From assembly GCF_000227115.2 (NCBI RefSeq), contig NC_016482.1:496001-560000 (forward strand): 64,000 nucleotides of DNA. The letters are read 5' to 3'. Positions 51,014 to 61,200 of the stretch are shown here, in pieces (positions within the stretch are counted from its first letter, which is position 1; every line of letters starts with the position of its first letter). The notes beneath the pieces are model-generated. The model was not told the origin of the DNA. It saw only the letters and a list, made by a program, of their open reading frames with translations, and searched no databases. The position numbers and the translations under genes were made by a program. The stretch is from Naumovozyma dairenensis CBS 421. Lineage: Eukaryota > Ascomycota > Saccharomycetes > Saccharomycetales > Saccharomycetaceae.

Positions 51014-52030
51014 TTAATTATATTGCTCGTACTCACTTTCTTTGAATCCCTTCGTTTCAGATTTGTGATTGGATAGAACATAATCGGTGCTTCCGACCGG
51101 CTGGAGTAAGGGACCAACATGTATTTGTGCATTGACAGACTCCTCTTGAATTCTGAAGATATTATTCCATTTCAGAGTTGCAATGGATATAACGGTAAGG
51201 GCATACATTGGTAAACTATCAAAAACATATAAGTACCATTCATGTGAAGCGATAAAACCATCAAAACCTTCAATAAATTCAATTGCTCTGACAATAGATC
51301 TAATCAAAATCAGAAAACTATTAACTATGAGTACCATATTTAAGGATTTCCAACTGGCGCACCTAGATTGAATTGGATTTGGAAGTTTTCCAACTCTGAA
51401 AATAAATAGGAATTCATTAATGATAAATAACCCAAAGAATGCGATTTGAACAAACAAACCAGCAGTAACTAAATTAGATCCTGATTTGGCTGAATCTGCA
51501 CTTGCCATTAAACCACCACCAGCGGCTTGCATAAACAAACTCGCAATATCTCCTAAGACGAAGATCAAGGTATTGAATCTTGCGGGCATAATCATAAGAC
51601 TTTCAGCAAACAGTAAATGTGCCATTCTACCAAAGAGCATATAAATGGTTGCAGCGTATAATGTAGGAGCAATTAATAATAACACACTTTGCATGATATA
51701 TGGACCTAAAGCTTCTTTATCGTTACCGGAGATAGCTCTACCAATATACCCAATTAGTTCTACGATACAGCCTACAATAAGTGGAATATAGGCACCATAT
51801 AGTTTGCTGATTTTATAAAACCTCAATGCAGTTTCCGCATTATCTGATATTTTTTTCCATGAACGAAGTTTATTCTTTGCCTTCAATGCTCTTTCTGAAA
51901 TAAAGATGATAATAGCCACACTGGATATAGCAAATAAAATGATGAATAAGATGGCAGCACCCATACTCGGGTTGTAACGATAAAGTTGGAAATCAGAATC
52001 GTCATTGGTGTTCGCAGTTGTGTCTACCAT
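51014..52030 (-). CDS. RTA1: RTA1-family seven-span membrane protein
   Basis: Member of the RTA1/RSB1 lipid-translocating exporter family (seven membrane segments); S. cerevisiae Rta1 gives resistance to 7-aminocholesterol. 338 residues from the ATG at 52030, against 317; the longer open frame upstream starts only at a non-ATG codon. The start FQLYRYNPSMGAAILFIILFA, the LGPYIMQSVLLLIAPTLYAATIYMLFGRM block and GDIASLFMQAAGGGLMA are diagnostic. Between SLI1 and RPS0 it equals YGR213C; the S. cerevisiae ohnologue YLR046C also lies beside an RPS0 gene, so the symbol is by context. Confidence 0.88.
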   Translation of the reverse strand: MVDTTANTNDDSDFQLYRYNPSMGAAILFIILFAISSVAIIIFISERALKAKNKLRSWKKISDNAETALRFYKISKLYGAYIPLIVGCIVELIGYIGRAISGNDKEALGPYIMQSVLLLIAPTLYAATIYMLFGRMAHLLFAESLMIMPARFNTLIFVLGDIASLFMQAAGGGLMASADSAKSGSNLVTAGLFVQIAFFGLFIINEFLFIFRVGKLPNPIQSRCASWKSLNMVLIVNSFLILIRSIVRAIEFIEGFDGFIASHEWYLYVFDSLPMYALTVISIATLKWNNIFRIQEESVNAQIHVGPLLQPVGSTDYVLSNHKSETKGFKESEYEQYN

Positions 52031-53977
52031 TGTGAATAAAATTGCTCTTATTTGTCGTGCTTTGCAATGTGATGTGTTTGCTATAGTTCCATGATAAATA
52101 TTATACAGTAAAGAACTCAAGAATAACGACTATGTAATACAGGCTCAGTATAAATAATATTTGAATTTAAAAAATCTTTTCTGTAAGCACCAATATGCTA
52201 GTCCTTATTCCCTATTCCTAGCTACAATTAGATTCAAATATTCTATGCAACATTATAAGCCTTCGAGAGTCTAAAAAAATAATACAAACATACGAAGTAA
52301 TCTACTTCAAGTAAATAGTCGAAGGTTACGAGCTCAGCCAAAAGTCTCCGCCTCTCTGCGAGACACCTTTGTACGGGTCCTACACCTTTGTGTAGAGGGG
52401 CGCAATTTCTTTTGTTACTAAAAAATACCTGTACGTGCATCTTTTACTTGTTTTACGTCTCAAACTGTCAGTACATAACTTCATTAGATTATATAAATTA
52501 GGGTAAAATCTCAGAGTGGGGGGGGGGAGAGGCAAGAAGAGGAAAGTATAGGTCGGTAATTAAACCTAAGATAAGATATATTCATATTATTAGAACATTA
52601 TAGGGTCCGACTTATAACTTTAGCAGTACGATAGGATCGGAGAATACTAACTGAGTGATTATCATTAAAACTCGGAAACATTTATAGGGCCTACATCAGA
52701 AAAAGCAGGTTTTTCCACGTTTTCGGCCATTTGGTTGGAAGTAACAGTACGAAGTCAATAGGCTCTACAGGCTGATCGCAATATAAAATCTCCTTATGTG
52801 AAGCCATTTCAAATTATAGAGATAACTCCAAACTTTTTACATCAATACGTGTAGGTTAGTCACTTTGGTTTCCTGTTTCTATACTTGGACGGAGTGAGAA
52901 TCTATAAGTACGTACGTACTAAAAGAAAAGGCATCTTGTAACATTGTTTTATAGAATATTTTTTTGACGGTCAACAAGGGAGGGTTAACAGACTTGATAA
53001 GCTTTTGCCCCGTTCATATTTAGAAAAATAGCTACGGTTATTTGTGGGGCGATTTTCATACGTAACAACGCAGCGTCAGTAAATTTCTGTACACAAATAA
53101 GAGTACTGTTTTGCCACTAAATTGTTGTAGTCTACAGTATGCTTTCTGAAAAGCAAAAAAAGGCTTTTCGTCGAAATATATTCTTCCAGAACCCTTTAAC
53201 CTGAAAACTATTGAATATTGAATAGTACTCGGCGCAAACTTTTATTTCGAGAGCAACTTTTCATATCATTTATCCTCCATATGTTTACATAAAGAGGGCA
53301 AGGACACCAACACCTGTCACACCCGGGTGCTCACATTTACCGGATTTATTTTCCTTTACTTGCTTGCTTGCTTATGCACAACACAAGCACTCTAGAATAT
53401 TGGCGCAGTCTAATTTCGTATACAGATATTTAAGGGACGATCAGTCAAAAAATATTGAAAGAGGCAGTGTACTTACACCCAGACATGTTGTCAGGACATC
53501 CGTGCATATTTTATGTTTATTTTTTTCAGGAATGAACTATGGACTAAATGCGTCGGGCCCAATTTCTGGAACATTAAACTCATCACCGAAGAGCGTAATC
53601 CGTAGATAGGCCCTCCCCCCCCATATTTCCTCGTTTACATCGCAAGTCGTAGGTCCCCGTTGCGATCCTTCCTCGGGATAGTTAGACATCCGCCTGGAGT
53701 AGGGAAACCGTTAACCCAGCTTAGGCAGGGGAACTTACCTACTTTCTGCCTAGCATTACAATGATTGATGTTGAATGTACTTAGAGGTTCTGTCGAGGAA
53801 TTACCGAATCTTCGGCCTAGGCAGTGTAGTAGTATGCGTAGTTGGGCTCAGACCAGCTAGCTAGTGGGTTTGAAAAATTACGATAATAGCAAAATAAGTA
53901 GAGTATATGTAGCGTACATAGTGAAATCTTTAATAGTTCAAGTACAAGAAGAGATAGCATAAAAAATTGATAGCAAA
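52031..53977. other. Long divergent region RTA1/RPS0
   Basis: Almost 2 kb without a supported gene, the longest in the window. It holds a Rap1-like ACCCGTACA (complement, 52370-52378), a run of ten G (52518-52527), two Rap1 sites (53475-53507), a C-rich tract (53611-53622) and a GC-richer segment at 53620-53870 with TAGGCAG three times. The open frame at 53364-53609 spans the Rap1 sites and is not called. Confidence 0.55.
53475..53507 (+). promoter_or_regulatory. Twin Rap1 sites of RPS0
   Basis: ACACCCAGACATG (53475-53487) and ACATCCGTGCAT (53496-53507), both close to the Rap1 consensus and 9 bp apart in the same direction. They lie about 470-500 bp before the RPS0 start. Paired, co-oriented Rap1 sites are the hallmark of ribosomal-protein promoters in this yeast group. 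Confidence 0.65.
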
Positions 53978-55181
53978 ATGTCCTTACCAGCTACTTTTGA
54001 CTTGACCCCAGAAGATGCCCAACTTTTGTTGGCTGCTAACACTCATTTAGGTGCCAGAAACGTTCAAGTATGTTAATACATGTTATCAAAAAATAAAGAA
54101 CTGAATCAATTTGTGATATTAATGACTATGGCCAATAATATATAATAATATTGATAATAATGAGAAATATTAGACATTCAACGTGACAGAACAAAATATG
54201 AGCTGAATAATAGCAAAACGTAAAAATGAGAGAAGATACAAAATCACCACCAGAATATATCTCAACATAAAATCACTCCACTTAACGTTTGAAATATGAT
54301 AGGAATATAACGGAAAGAAGTGGAGGAAATACTGCGGTAAGAGAAAGACGTATCAAAACACCGAGAATCCAAAACAAACTGTGCCCTGTAGAAAAACAAG
54401 AAAATGATACCATCGATGTGATATATATCCCCTGATATAACTATCCATTAATTGACTTAATTCACAAGAAAAAAATATCAAGAATTTATGTTTACTAACG
54501 TTTCCATTTTTCATTATTTATTTATAGGTTCACCAAGAACCATACGTTTTCAACACCAGACCAGATGGTGTTAATGTTATCAACGTTGGTAAGACTTGGG
54601 AAAAATTGGTATTGGCTGCCAGAATCATTGCTGCCATTCCAAACCCAGAAGATGTCGTTGCCATCTCCTCCAGAACTTATGGTCAAAGAGCTGTCTTGAA
54701 GTACGCTGCTCATACTGGTGCTACCCCAATTGCTGGTAGATTCACCCCAGGTAACTTCACTAACTATATCACCCGTTCTTTCAAGGAACCAAGATTAGTT
54801 ATCGTTACTGACCCAAGATCCGATGCTCAAGCCATCAAGGAAGCTTCTTACGTTAACGTCCCAGTTATCGCTTTGACTGATTTGGATTCCCCATCTGAAT
54901 ACGTTGATGTTGCTATCCCATGTAATAACAGAGGTAGACACTCTATTGGTTTAATCTGGTACTTATTAGCTAGAGAAGTCTTGAGACTAAGAGGTGCTTT
55001 GACTGACAGAACTCAACCATGGTCTATCATGCCAGATTTATACTTCTACAGAAACCCAGAAGAAGCTGAACAAACTACTGAAGAAGCTACTGAAGAAGCT
55101 GGTGAAGAAGAAGTTAAAGAAGAAGCCACTGAAGAACAAGCTGGTGCTTCCGAATGGGCTGAAGAAATGCCGACGCCGTAG
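53978..55181 (+). CDS. RPS0A: RPS0 (uS2), 40S ribosomal protein, one intron
   Basis: Small-subunit protein uS2. Exon 1 is 53978-54067 (30 codons, [19 protein letters not shown]...), exon 2 is 54528-55181 starting VHQEPYVFN; splice phase 0. The 247-residue product follows the conserved protein nearly all along, with [23 protein letters not shown] and the acidic Glu-rich tail. At the end the frame reads EWAEEMPTP and stops, where the family reads EWAEENADxVxW. The +1-shifted frame here encodes exactly such an ending, so a base seems missing near 55164-55168. Codon bias is strong. Matches YGR214W in position; the ohnologue RPS0B is on chromosome XII in S. cerevisiae. Confidence 0.95.
54068..54527 (+). 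other. RPS0 intron (460 nt)
   Basis: Donor GTATGT at 54068, branch point TACTAAC at 54493-54499, acceptor TAG ending at 54527. Length is close to the roughly 455 nt of the S. cerevisiae RPS0A intron. I looked for an embedded C/D snoRNA and found no convincing box pair. Confidence 0.95.
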
Positions 55182-55614
55182 ACTGGGTAATTAAGTAATA
55201 TTTACATTAGTATATTAGTATAATATAATGTTTTATTAAAATATAAAAAAAACTGATTCTTTATTATGAATTTAAATCTTAATTTAAGTAATGAGTCCTT
55301 TCCAAGGGAAACATACTGAAATGGATTTACATGTGGTAATGGTTTACACTTTTAAGGCACATGAACACATTTCTCTGCGCTCAACGTTGTGTTCTTATAG
55401 TCTAACCTAATGTTAATCTCTTATTAATATTGTTTCTCAACTGAATTTCAAGTTTTTTTAGGAAGAGCGCTGGCGCGATAGATCCTCGAAATAGGACTTC
55501 AAAACCTGAATTAGACTACAACTAAAAACATGGCGGTATTTCAAGAAAAGGTGAGCAGTTATTTCACACGTTGCCACAGAAGTGTCCAAGAGACTCTACT
55601 AATAAACAGAGACG
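55182..55614. other. RPS0-RSM27 intergenic region with upstream ORF
   Basis: About 430 bp. An ATG at 55530 in good context opens a 47-codon frame that overlaps the RSM27 start out of frame (55530-55673). Confidence 0.5.
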
Positions 55615-55673
55615 ATGCCAGTTTTGAAGGCTCGGTTATTAAAAGTTGCGGAGTTATCTGCAAAAATATTTGA
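55530..55673 (+). other. Upstream ORF overlapping RSM27 start
   Basis: ATG in the context AAAACATGG, 47 codons, ending 56 bases inside RSM27 in another frame. Whether the transcript includes it is unknown. Confidence 0.3.
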
Positions 55674-55932
55674 CGAAAACTTCAATCCCACGGGAGCAAG
55701 AACAGGGGCCAAGATTCTTTCTCAACGACTTAAAGGTCCAGCAATAGCTAGTTATTATGGGAATCCCGATGTATTGAAATTCAAACATTTGAAAACGCTC
55801 TATCCGAACTTTCAATTCACAGATCCAGAAGAAAATTATAGATTGGCGAAAATTGAAGCAAAGAAACGTCGTGGTAAAGGTGCCCCTAAGAAGACAAAAA
55901 AAGGTGATGTTAAAGGGAAAGGTAAGAAATAA
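55615..55932 (+). CDS. RSM27: RSM27, mitochondrial ribosomal protein mS33
   Basis: Small-subunit protein of the mitochondrial ribosome (mS33). 105 residues against 110. The sequence starts [19 protein letters not shown] and contains [19 protein letters not shown] and [19 protein letters not shown], all conserved, with the usual Lys/Gly-rich end. No cleavable presequence is evident. An overlapping upstream ORF may lower its translation if included in the mRNA. Equivalent to YGR215W. Confidence 0.95.
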   Translation: MPVLKARLLKVAELSAKIFDENFNPTGARTGAKILSQRLKGPAIASYYGNPDVLKFKHLKTLYPNFQFTDPEENYRLAKIEAKKRRGKGAPKKTKKGDVKGKGKK

Positions 55933-56070
55933 ACTGCCTAATTAATACTTTTTTATTTTTCTAAATAAAGAAGAGCATGTAAAAAAAGCCTTATGTATAA
56001 TATATATTCTATGTTACGATCTTTTTATTGATTAATCGATATTCGTTATAAACCTCTCGTATGAGTTTAC

Positions 56071-57939
56071 CTATTCTTGTTGCTTCCCTACCAATGCATC
56101 TTTCAATGGTAAATATAATTCAAGAATAGATGGAGATGTCTTAGGCAAAGAAGAATACAGTATATAGTAAAGCTTGTTTCTATTCATCATGATTGGTAAA
56201 CCTCCTGCAATTTTCTTAACAGTACCTACGGAAAAATAATTGATCTTCATTTGAGTCATTAGCGCAGAATAGGGCTTAAACATCGTACCAATTTTAATAG
56301 GACTATTTTGTAATTGTAAAACATAGGCTTCATTAGTATGTATATCAGTCACCTTCTTAACAATTGAAATACCGCCTGGAATTCTTTTCGGATCTTTCAA
56401 CCTCAACATCAAAACAAACAATGGGAAATGATTAATCAATGCAATTAGTGATTCTAACCCGATCTCAACTGAAACTACCGTCATCTGTAAAAATGTGTAG
56501 AATACGTAAAAGGCCAAAACAGTTGGGGTCAAAAACAATAATATAATAAACAAAACAGTACCAACTAACATTTGGTCTAATTGAAAATAATTATGATCAA
56601 TTCTGTCACGCAGTACATTATTTTTTTTCCCACAGAAAAGATAAAATAAACTCAACATTATACTTAAGTCCCAATGATATAATTTCCTGCTGATATGGTA
56701 AAAAATATAAATCGGAAGGAACAATATGGAAAAGAAATCAACTATCATCGAAATACCGAACGAACAGCCAATGCAACAAGTTACTTGTATGGTAATCTTT
56801 AGGAATATTCCTAAATTGTTTTCTCGCGTTATAGGCTCAATAAAGGATTCGTAAAAGAAAGAGATAATCCAAAGAAATATGTCACTTAAGAAAACCCCAA
56901 GTTCTTCATTCAATTTTACACCAAACGGATTGTTAGCAAGAGTTTTTGACCCCTTTATTAGGATATTATTGATGAAAAAATGAACAACGAAATGGAACAT
57001 GGAGATAATAAAGTCAAAATATTGACCTATTATTGCTGCTAAAATCAGACCAAACGAAATATCGTTAAGAATCAGCCATATCGTGTTAAAAAATCGAATA
57101 TATTCTGGATAATATTGACTAGGGAGATCTTCTTTTAAAATATCTGTCTTCTCTGAAGCATTACTTGGATGCTCTTTCGACCACAATGATGAAATCTTGT
57201 TCTTGATTTGCACGTATTGTAATGGGAAATAACATAACTGTTGGCACCTTAGATCTATCTGGCGGGCTGTTGCAGAGATATCGACTAAAGGAATAGACAA
57301 CGTACTAAGTGAGTTGGAAACTAACTTAGCGGTTTGGCATATGCATACACTAACATAAAGAAAAGTACAGCCTATAAATCGATGTAAGCCTGTGGATGTA
57401 TACCAAGTGTACATATAATCTACCTTAGTATAATCTAAGGCAATTGTTTCATTGGTGAATAAAGTCGGGTATAGATCCTTGAGTTCTTGTACATGTTTAT
57501 GGAAAAGGTTAATTAAGCGTAAAGTTGCTCTCAGACGGGAATCCGTAGTATGATACCTGATATGGTTGGAAAGAAGCTGAAAGTTGTCAGCAGCTAAAGG
57601 TAGTAAATTTTCATCTGTGGTTTCTTTCTCTGGTAATATCAGAGGTATAGGTTCCAAAGAAAAGAACCGCATTGATTTTAATGGCGGTGCAAGGAATTCT
57701 ATTATGAATGAATCTTCATCTTCGAAGACCCACATATTACTCCCTTTAGGTCTAATAGCAACCAACGAATATGGTGATTTAAGATTAATATCATGGAGAA
57801 ACAGTTCTTGCGGAAGTACATCGAGAACTACAGTGTTTGCACCTTCTAAAGATATTGCCAGAGCCACAATACTTTCATTACTTTCATACCGCTTCTCTTT
57901 GTCCCTCAATTCTCTAGGCCAAAAAACGTAGTTACTCAT
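56071..57939 (-). CDS. GPI1: GPI1, GPI-GlcNAc transferase subunit
   Basis: Membrane subunit of the ER complex (Gpi3, Gpi2, Gpi15, Gpi19, Eri1) that adds GlcNAc to phosphatidylinositol, first step of GPI-anchor synthesis; homologue of PIG-Q. 622 residues against 609. The start MSNYVFWP matches the family's MPNYIFWP, which sets the ATG at 57939; the frame upstream opens only on TTG. Conserved blocks include ICQTAKLVSNSLSTLSIPLVDISATARQIDLRCQQLCYFPLQY and DHNYFQLDQMLVGTVLFIILLFLTPTVLAFY. At least five hydrophobic segments in the C-terminal half. Convergent with RSM27; equivalent to YGR216C. Confidence 0.94.
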   Translation of the reverse strand: MSNYVFWPRELRDKEKRYESNESIVALAISLEGANTVVLDVLPQELFLHDINLKSPYSLVAIRPKGSNMWVFEDEDSFIIEFLAPPLKSMRFFSLEPIPLILPEKETTDENLLPLAADNFQLLSNHIRYHTTDSRLRATLRLINLFHKHVQELKDLYPTLFTNETIALDYTKVDYMYTWYTSTGLHRFIGCTFLYVSVCICQTAKLVSNSLSTLSIPLVDISATARQIDLRCQQLCYFPLQYVQIKNKISSLWSKEHPSNASEKTDILKEDLPSQYYPEYIRFFNTIWLILNDISFGLILAAIIGQYFDFIISMFHFVVHFFINNILIKGSKTLANNPFGVKLNEELGVFLSDIFLWIISFFYESFIEPITRENNLGIFLKITIQVTCCIGCSFGISMIVDFFSILFLPIYIFYHISRKLYHWDLSIMLSLFYLFCGKKNNVLRDRIDHNYFQLDQMLVGTVLFIILLFLTPTVLAFYVFYTFLQMTVVSVEIGLESLIALINHFPLFVLMLRLKDPKRIPGGISIVKKVTDIHTNEAYVLQLQNSPIKIGTMFKPYSALMTQMKINYFSVGTVKKIAGGLPIMMNRNKLYYILYSSLPKTSPSILELYLPLKDALVGKQQE

Positions 57940-58264
57940 TTCTTGCAATGAATAAGCTTATAATTGTCAGGCATCCTTCATACTGGATACTATAATCGAA
58001 GAACTTCTCTTTTCGTGGTATTTGGAAAACCAATTTTGTTTGATTTACTTTCAACGATTTTTCACTTGCATATTCAGTATCGCCGCTGAAAAATTTAGTA
58101 GCCAAAAATAACCATTAAAAATGGTACTTGGTATATAAAAATAGAAGAGCATATGCAGATAAAGATAAACTACAATAAAGAAAATTCACTGTCTAGATTG
58201 TCGTGGCTATAACGGTTATTCTGTTGCAGAGATTTAATACCCAAATCTTGTTAATTTGTTTATT
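57940..58264. other. Divergent promoter GPI1/CCH1
   Basis: About 325 bp. No recognisable site or small gene. Confidence 0.6.
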
Positions 58265-61200
58265 ATGGATGGCAGAAGGAGCAGGGCTTTTACTGAGCCA
58301 TCTGAAGCACAAGACATTTTTCGAGACCCTGATGATCAAACTAATCATAATGGACAAGACGCTCCTAAACCAATAATAATACCCCAACTGAATATCATAC
58401 CCCCACACAACCAATCAGATGAAACATTAGAGGGCAGTAGTACACAGTTAGAATCAAAGATGGCTAAAATCTTTAGGACTCATATTGGCTACAATAAGGA
58501 TACAAGAAAACATCCAAAACTATCATTGCGTACTAATTCTGATTCTCAGATAAGTATCCAATCTGATGGCATCTCACCAAATATCCATTCTGCATTTCCA
58601 ACTTTGCAAAATATAGGAACCAAAGATGAACGACTTCGAAGCCCACTACCAAGTGAAAGATCTAATAGGCGGCCATCTGCTTCCAGTAGTAACCCAGATG
58701 CACCGCCAAGATCTGCCAAAGTCTTATCATTAATCGCTCCTGAGGATATGGACGAATTTGAAGATTTGGAGAAAGAATTTAGAAATGCCATAGATGAAAA
58801 AGGTTTGACCTGGCTGCCGCAGGTATCGCCGAAGAAGCCTGCCACTGTCGATACCACTTCACAAAACGGTCATGATGAACTACGTGTATCAGGTAAATGG
58901 TCTTATAACAATGAACAAACACCAGAAGAGGGGCCAAGTAGAACACCCAACTCAGCTGGAGTATATGGAGATGGTTCAATATTTGTAGACGATATTGGAT
59001 CGAAAGAATTGGATACATCGTTTAAAGAGAATGATATTGCAGTATCCACTATTTCATTACCTTTACCAGATTTTGAACAACCACTAAATAAACCTATCCT
59101 TAAGACACTAAAACTATATGGTAATTCGATTGCTATGATTCCTCCAACCAATCCCATTAGAATTCGGTTGGCTAGATTCCATACAGACCGAAGGTACAAA
59201 ACTGCCTATTTCTTACTACTATTGTTCTTCACCATCCTTTTATCATACAGAACGTATAACCCTCGCAATGTTGATTTTTTCTATATATTAACGAATTGGT
59301 CGGATTACGTGATACTCACATTATTTGCTTATTTCACAGTTAATGATATTACAAAAATTCTGGCGTTTGGATTTTGGGATGATTCTCAAATGTTTGATGC
59401 ACAAGGTCGAAATTACAGAACGATAGTTAATCGTATTGGGTTTTGGAAATCATACAAGCACTTGAGGAAGAAATACGGTTCAAATATTATAGATTTTTTC
59501 ATCCCGCCCAAACTTCTTAATTTGGAGGAAAAGGCCAAATCAAAAAAGCATCATCTAAAAAGCTCCTTAACAAAAGAAGAATTTGAGCAAGAAGAAAAGT
59601 TATTCTATTCTCCACGGGCATTTGCGCGTTCATCATGGAATAGAATCGATCTAGTATCGTCATTTTCTTTTTGGCTCGGTATCTTCTTATCCATAAGAGG
59701 TTATGACAAGAGAGTTGGTATACGAGTTTTCAAACCACTTTCGGTCTTGAGAATATTACGCTTAGTAAATACAGATACAGGTTTGTCATCGATTTTGAGG
59801 GGGGTAAAACATGGTATTCGCCAATTGATTAACGTAGGTTTTATGTTGGTTTATTTCTGGGCCTTTTTCGGCATACTTGGTGTACAGACTTTTAAAGGTT
59901 CCTTCAGAAGACAATGTGTTTGGATTAATCCGGAAAACCCAACTGACACATACCAATATAGTAATCAATTTTGTGGTGGTTATCTTGAACCTGTAACAAA
60001 GGCTAGAATGCCATATGTATTTGCTGATGGATCGCCAGGTCCTATCTCAAAAGGGTTTCTCTGTCCCCAGTATTCTCAATGTATTTCTAATTCTAATCCA
60101 TATAACGGAAGAATAAGCTTCGATAACATTGTCAACTCTATGGAAATGGTTTTCATTATTATGAGTGCCAATACATTTACGGATTTGATGTACTATACAA
60201 TGGATTCAGATGAAATGGCAGCTTGCCTTTTCTTCTTATTCTCTATTTTCGTTCTAACAATATGGATGATGAATTTACTTATTGCCGTCTTAGTTTCTTC
60301 ATTCGAATTAGCTAACGAAAAATTCAAAAGGAAAAAACTGGTAGCACCTTCTTATGAAAGTATGCCAGTTCGATTCATTAAGGGTTATTGGAAATATTTT
60401 CAAGTAAAGGCTGCTCAGACCAAATTCCCCAATTGGGCCAGCAGAAGTCTTCGCTATTACAGAAAAATTGAGTGGACTATGGTCGTTCTCATTCTTACTG
60501 ATTTAATTATGCGATCTTGTATTGATGCCACCACCACCGCTGACTCTCTTCTATATTTCGCCAAAGTTGACAGAGCAATTTCAATCGTACTTTTTCTGGA
60601 ATCTATGTTTCGATTGCTTTGCCATTTCCCTAACATATGGAAGTTTCTGACTAATACAAGTTATGTTTATGATTTCGTTATTTCTATCGTAACATTAATC
60701 ACATCATGCTTAGCCGCTGATAAACGATTAGGACGTGTATATTATTGGCTTTCAATTTTCCAAATCTCCAGATTTTATAGAGTCATTCTCTCCTTTCCGT
60801 TTGTCAAGAAATTATGGAAACAAGTTTTAAAAAATGGTATTATGATATGGAACTTGTCTTCATTTTACTTTTCCCTCACTTTCCTTTCCTCTATCATCAT
60901 GGCATTATATTTCGAAGGAGTGATTCCATTGGATGCCATGCAGGATAATTTACTGGGAATGACATCATTGCCAAATTCATTTTTATCTTTGTTTGTCATT
61001 GGGTCCACGGAAAATTGGACTGATATACTTTATGCTTTGCAGCAATATTCTCCTAACATTTCATCAGCGTTCTTCTGCTCAGTGTTGCTCATTATATGGT
61101 TTATTCTCTCCAATTCTGTTGTTTTGAATATTTTCATTGCTTTGATATCACAAAGTTTGGAAATTGATGAAGACCAAAAAAGACCTCTACAAATTAAACA

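Noticed and set aside
52370..52378. Rap1 site (ACCCGTACA complement) controlling RTA1
   Set aside because: Core match only and no reason to expect Rap1 at this gene; kept as a note in the region entry.
53364..53609. 81-codon open frame upstream of RPS0
   Set aside because: It spans the Rap1 sites of the RPS0 promoter and its translation has no protein-like signature.
54068..54527. C/D-box snoRNA inside the RPS0 intron
   Set aside because: Only loose ATGATA and CTGA matches exist, with no flanking stem and no clear guide.
55530..55614. 5' intron in RSM27 with a first exon beginning at the ATG at 55530
   Set aside because: The GTGAGC donor is weak, the TACTAAT to AG distance is too short, and the conserved RSM27 N-terminus starts at 55615.
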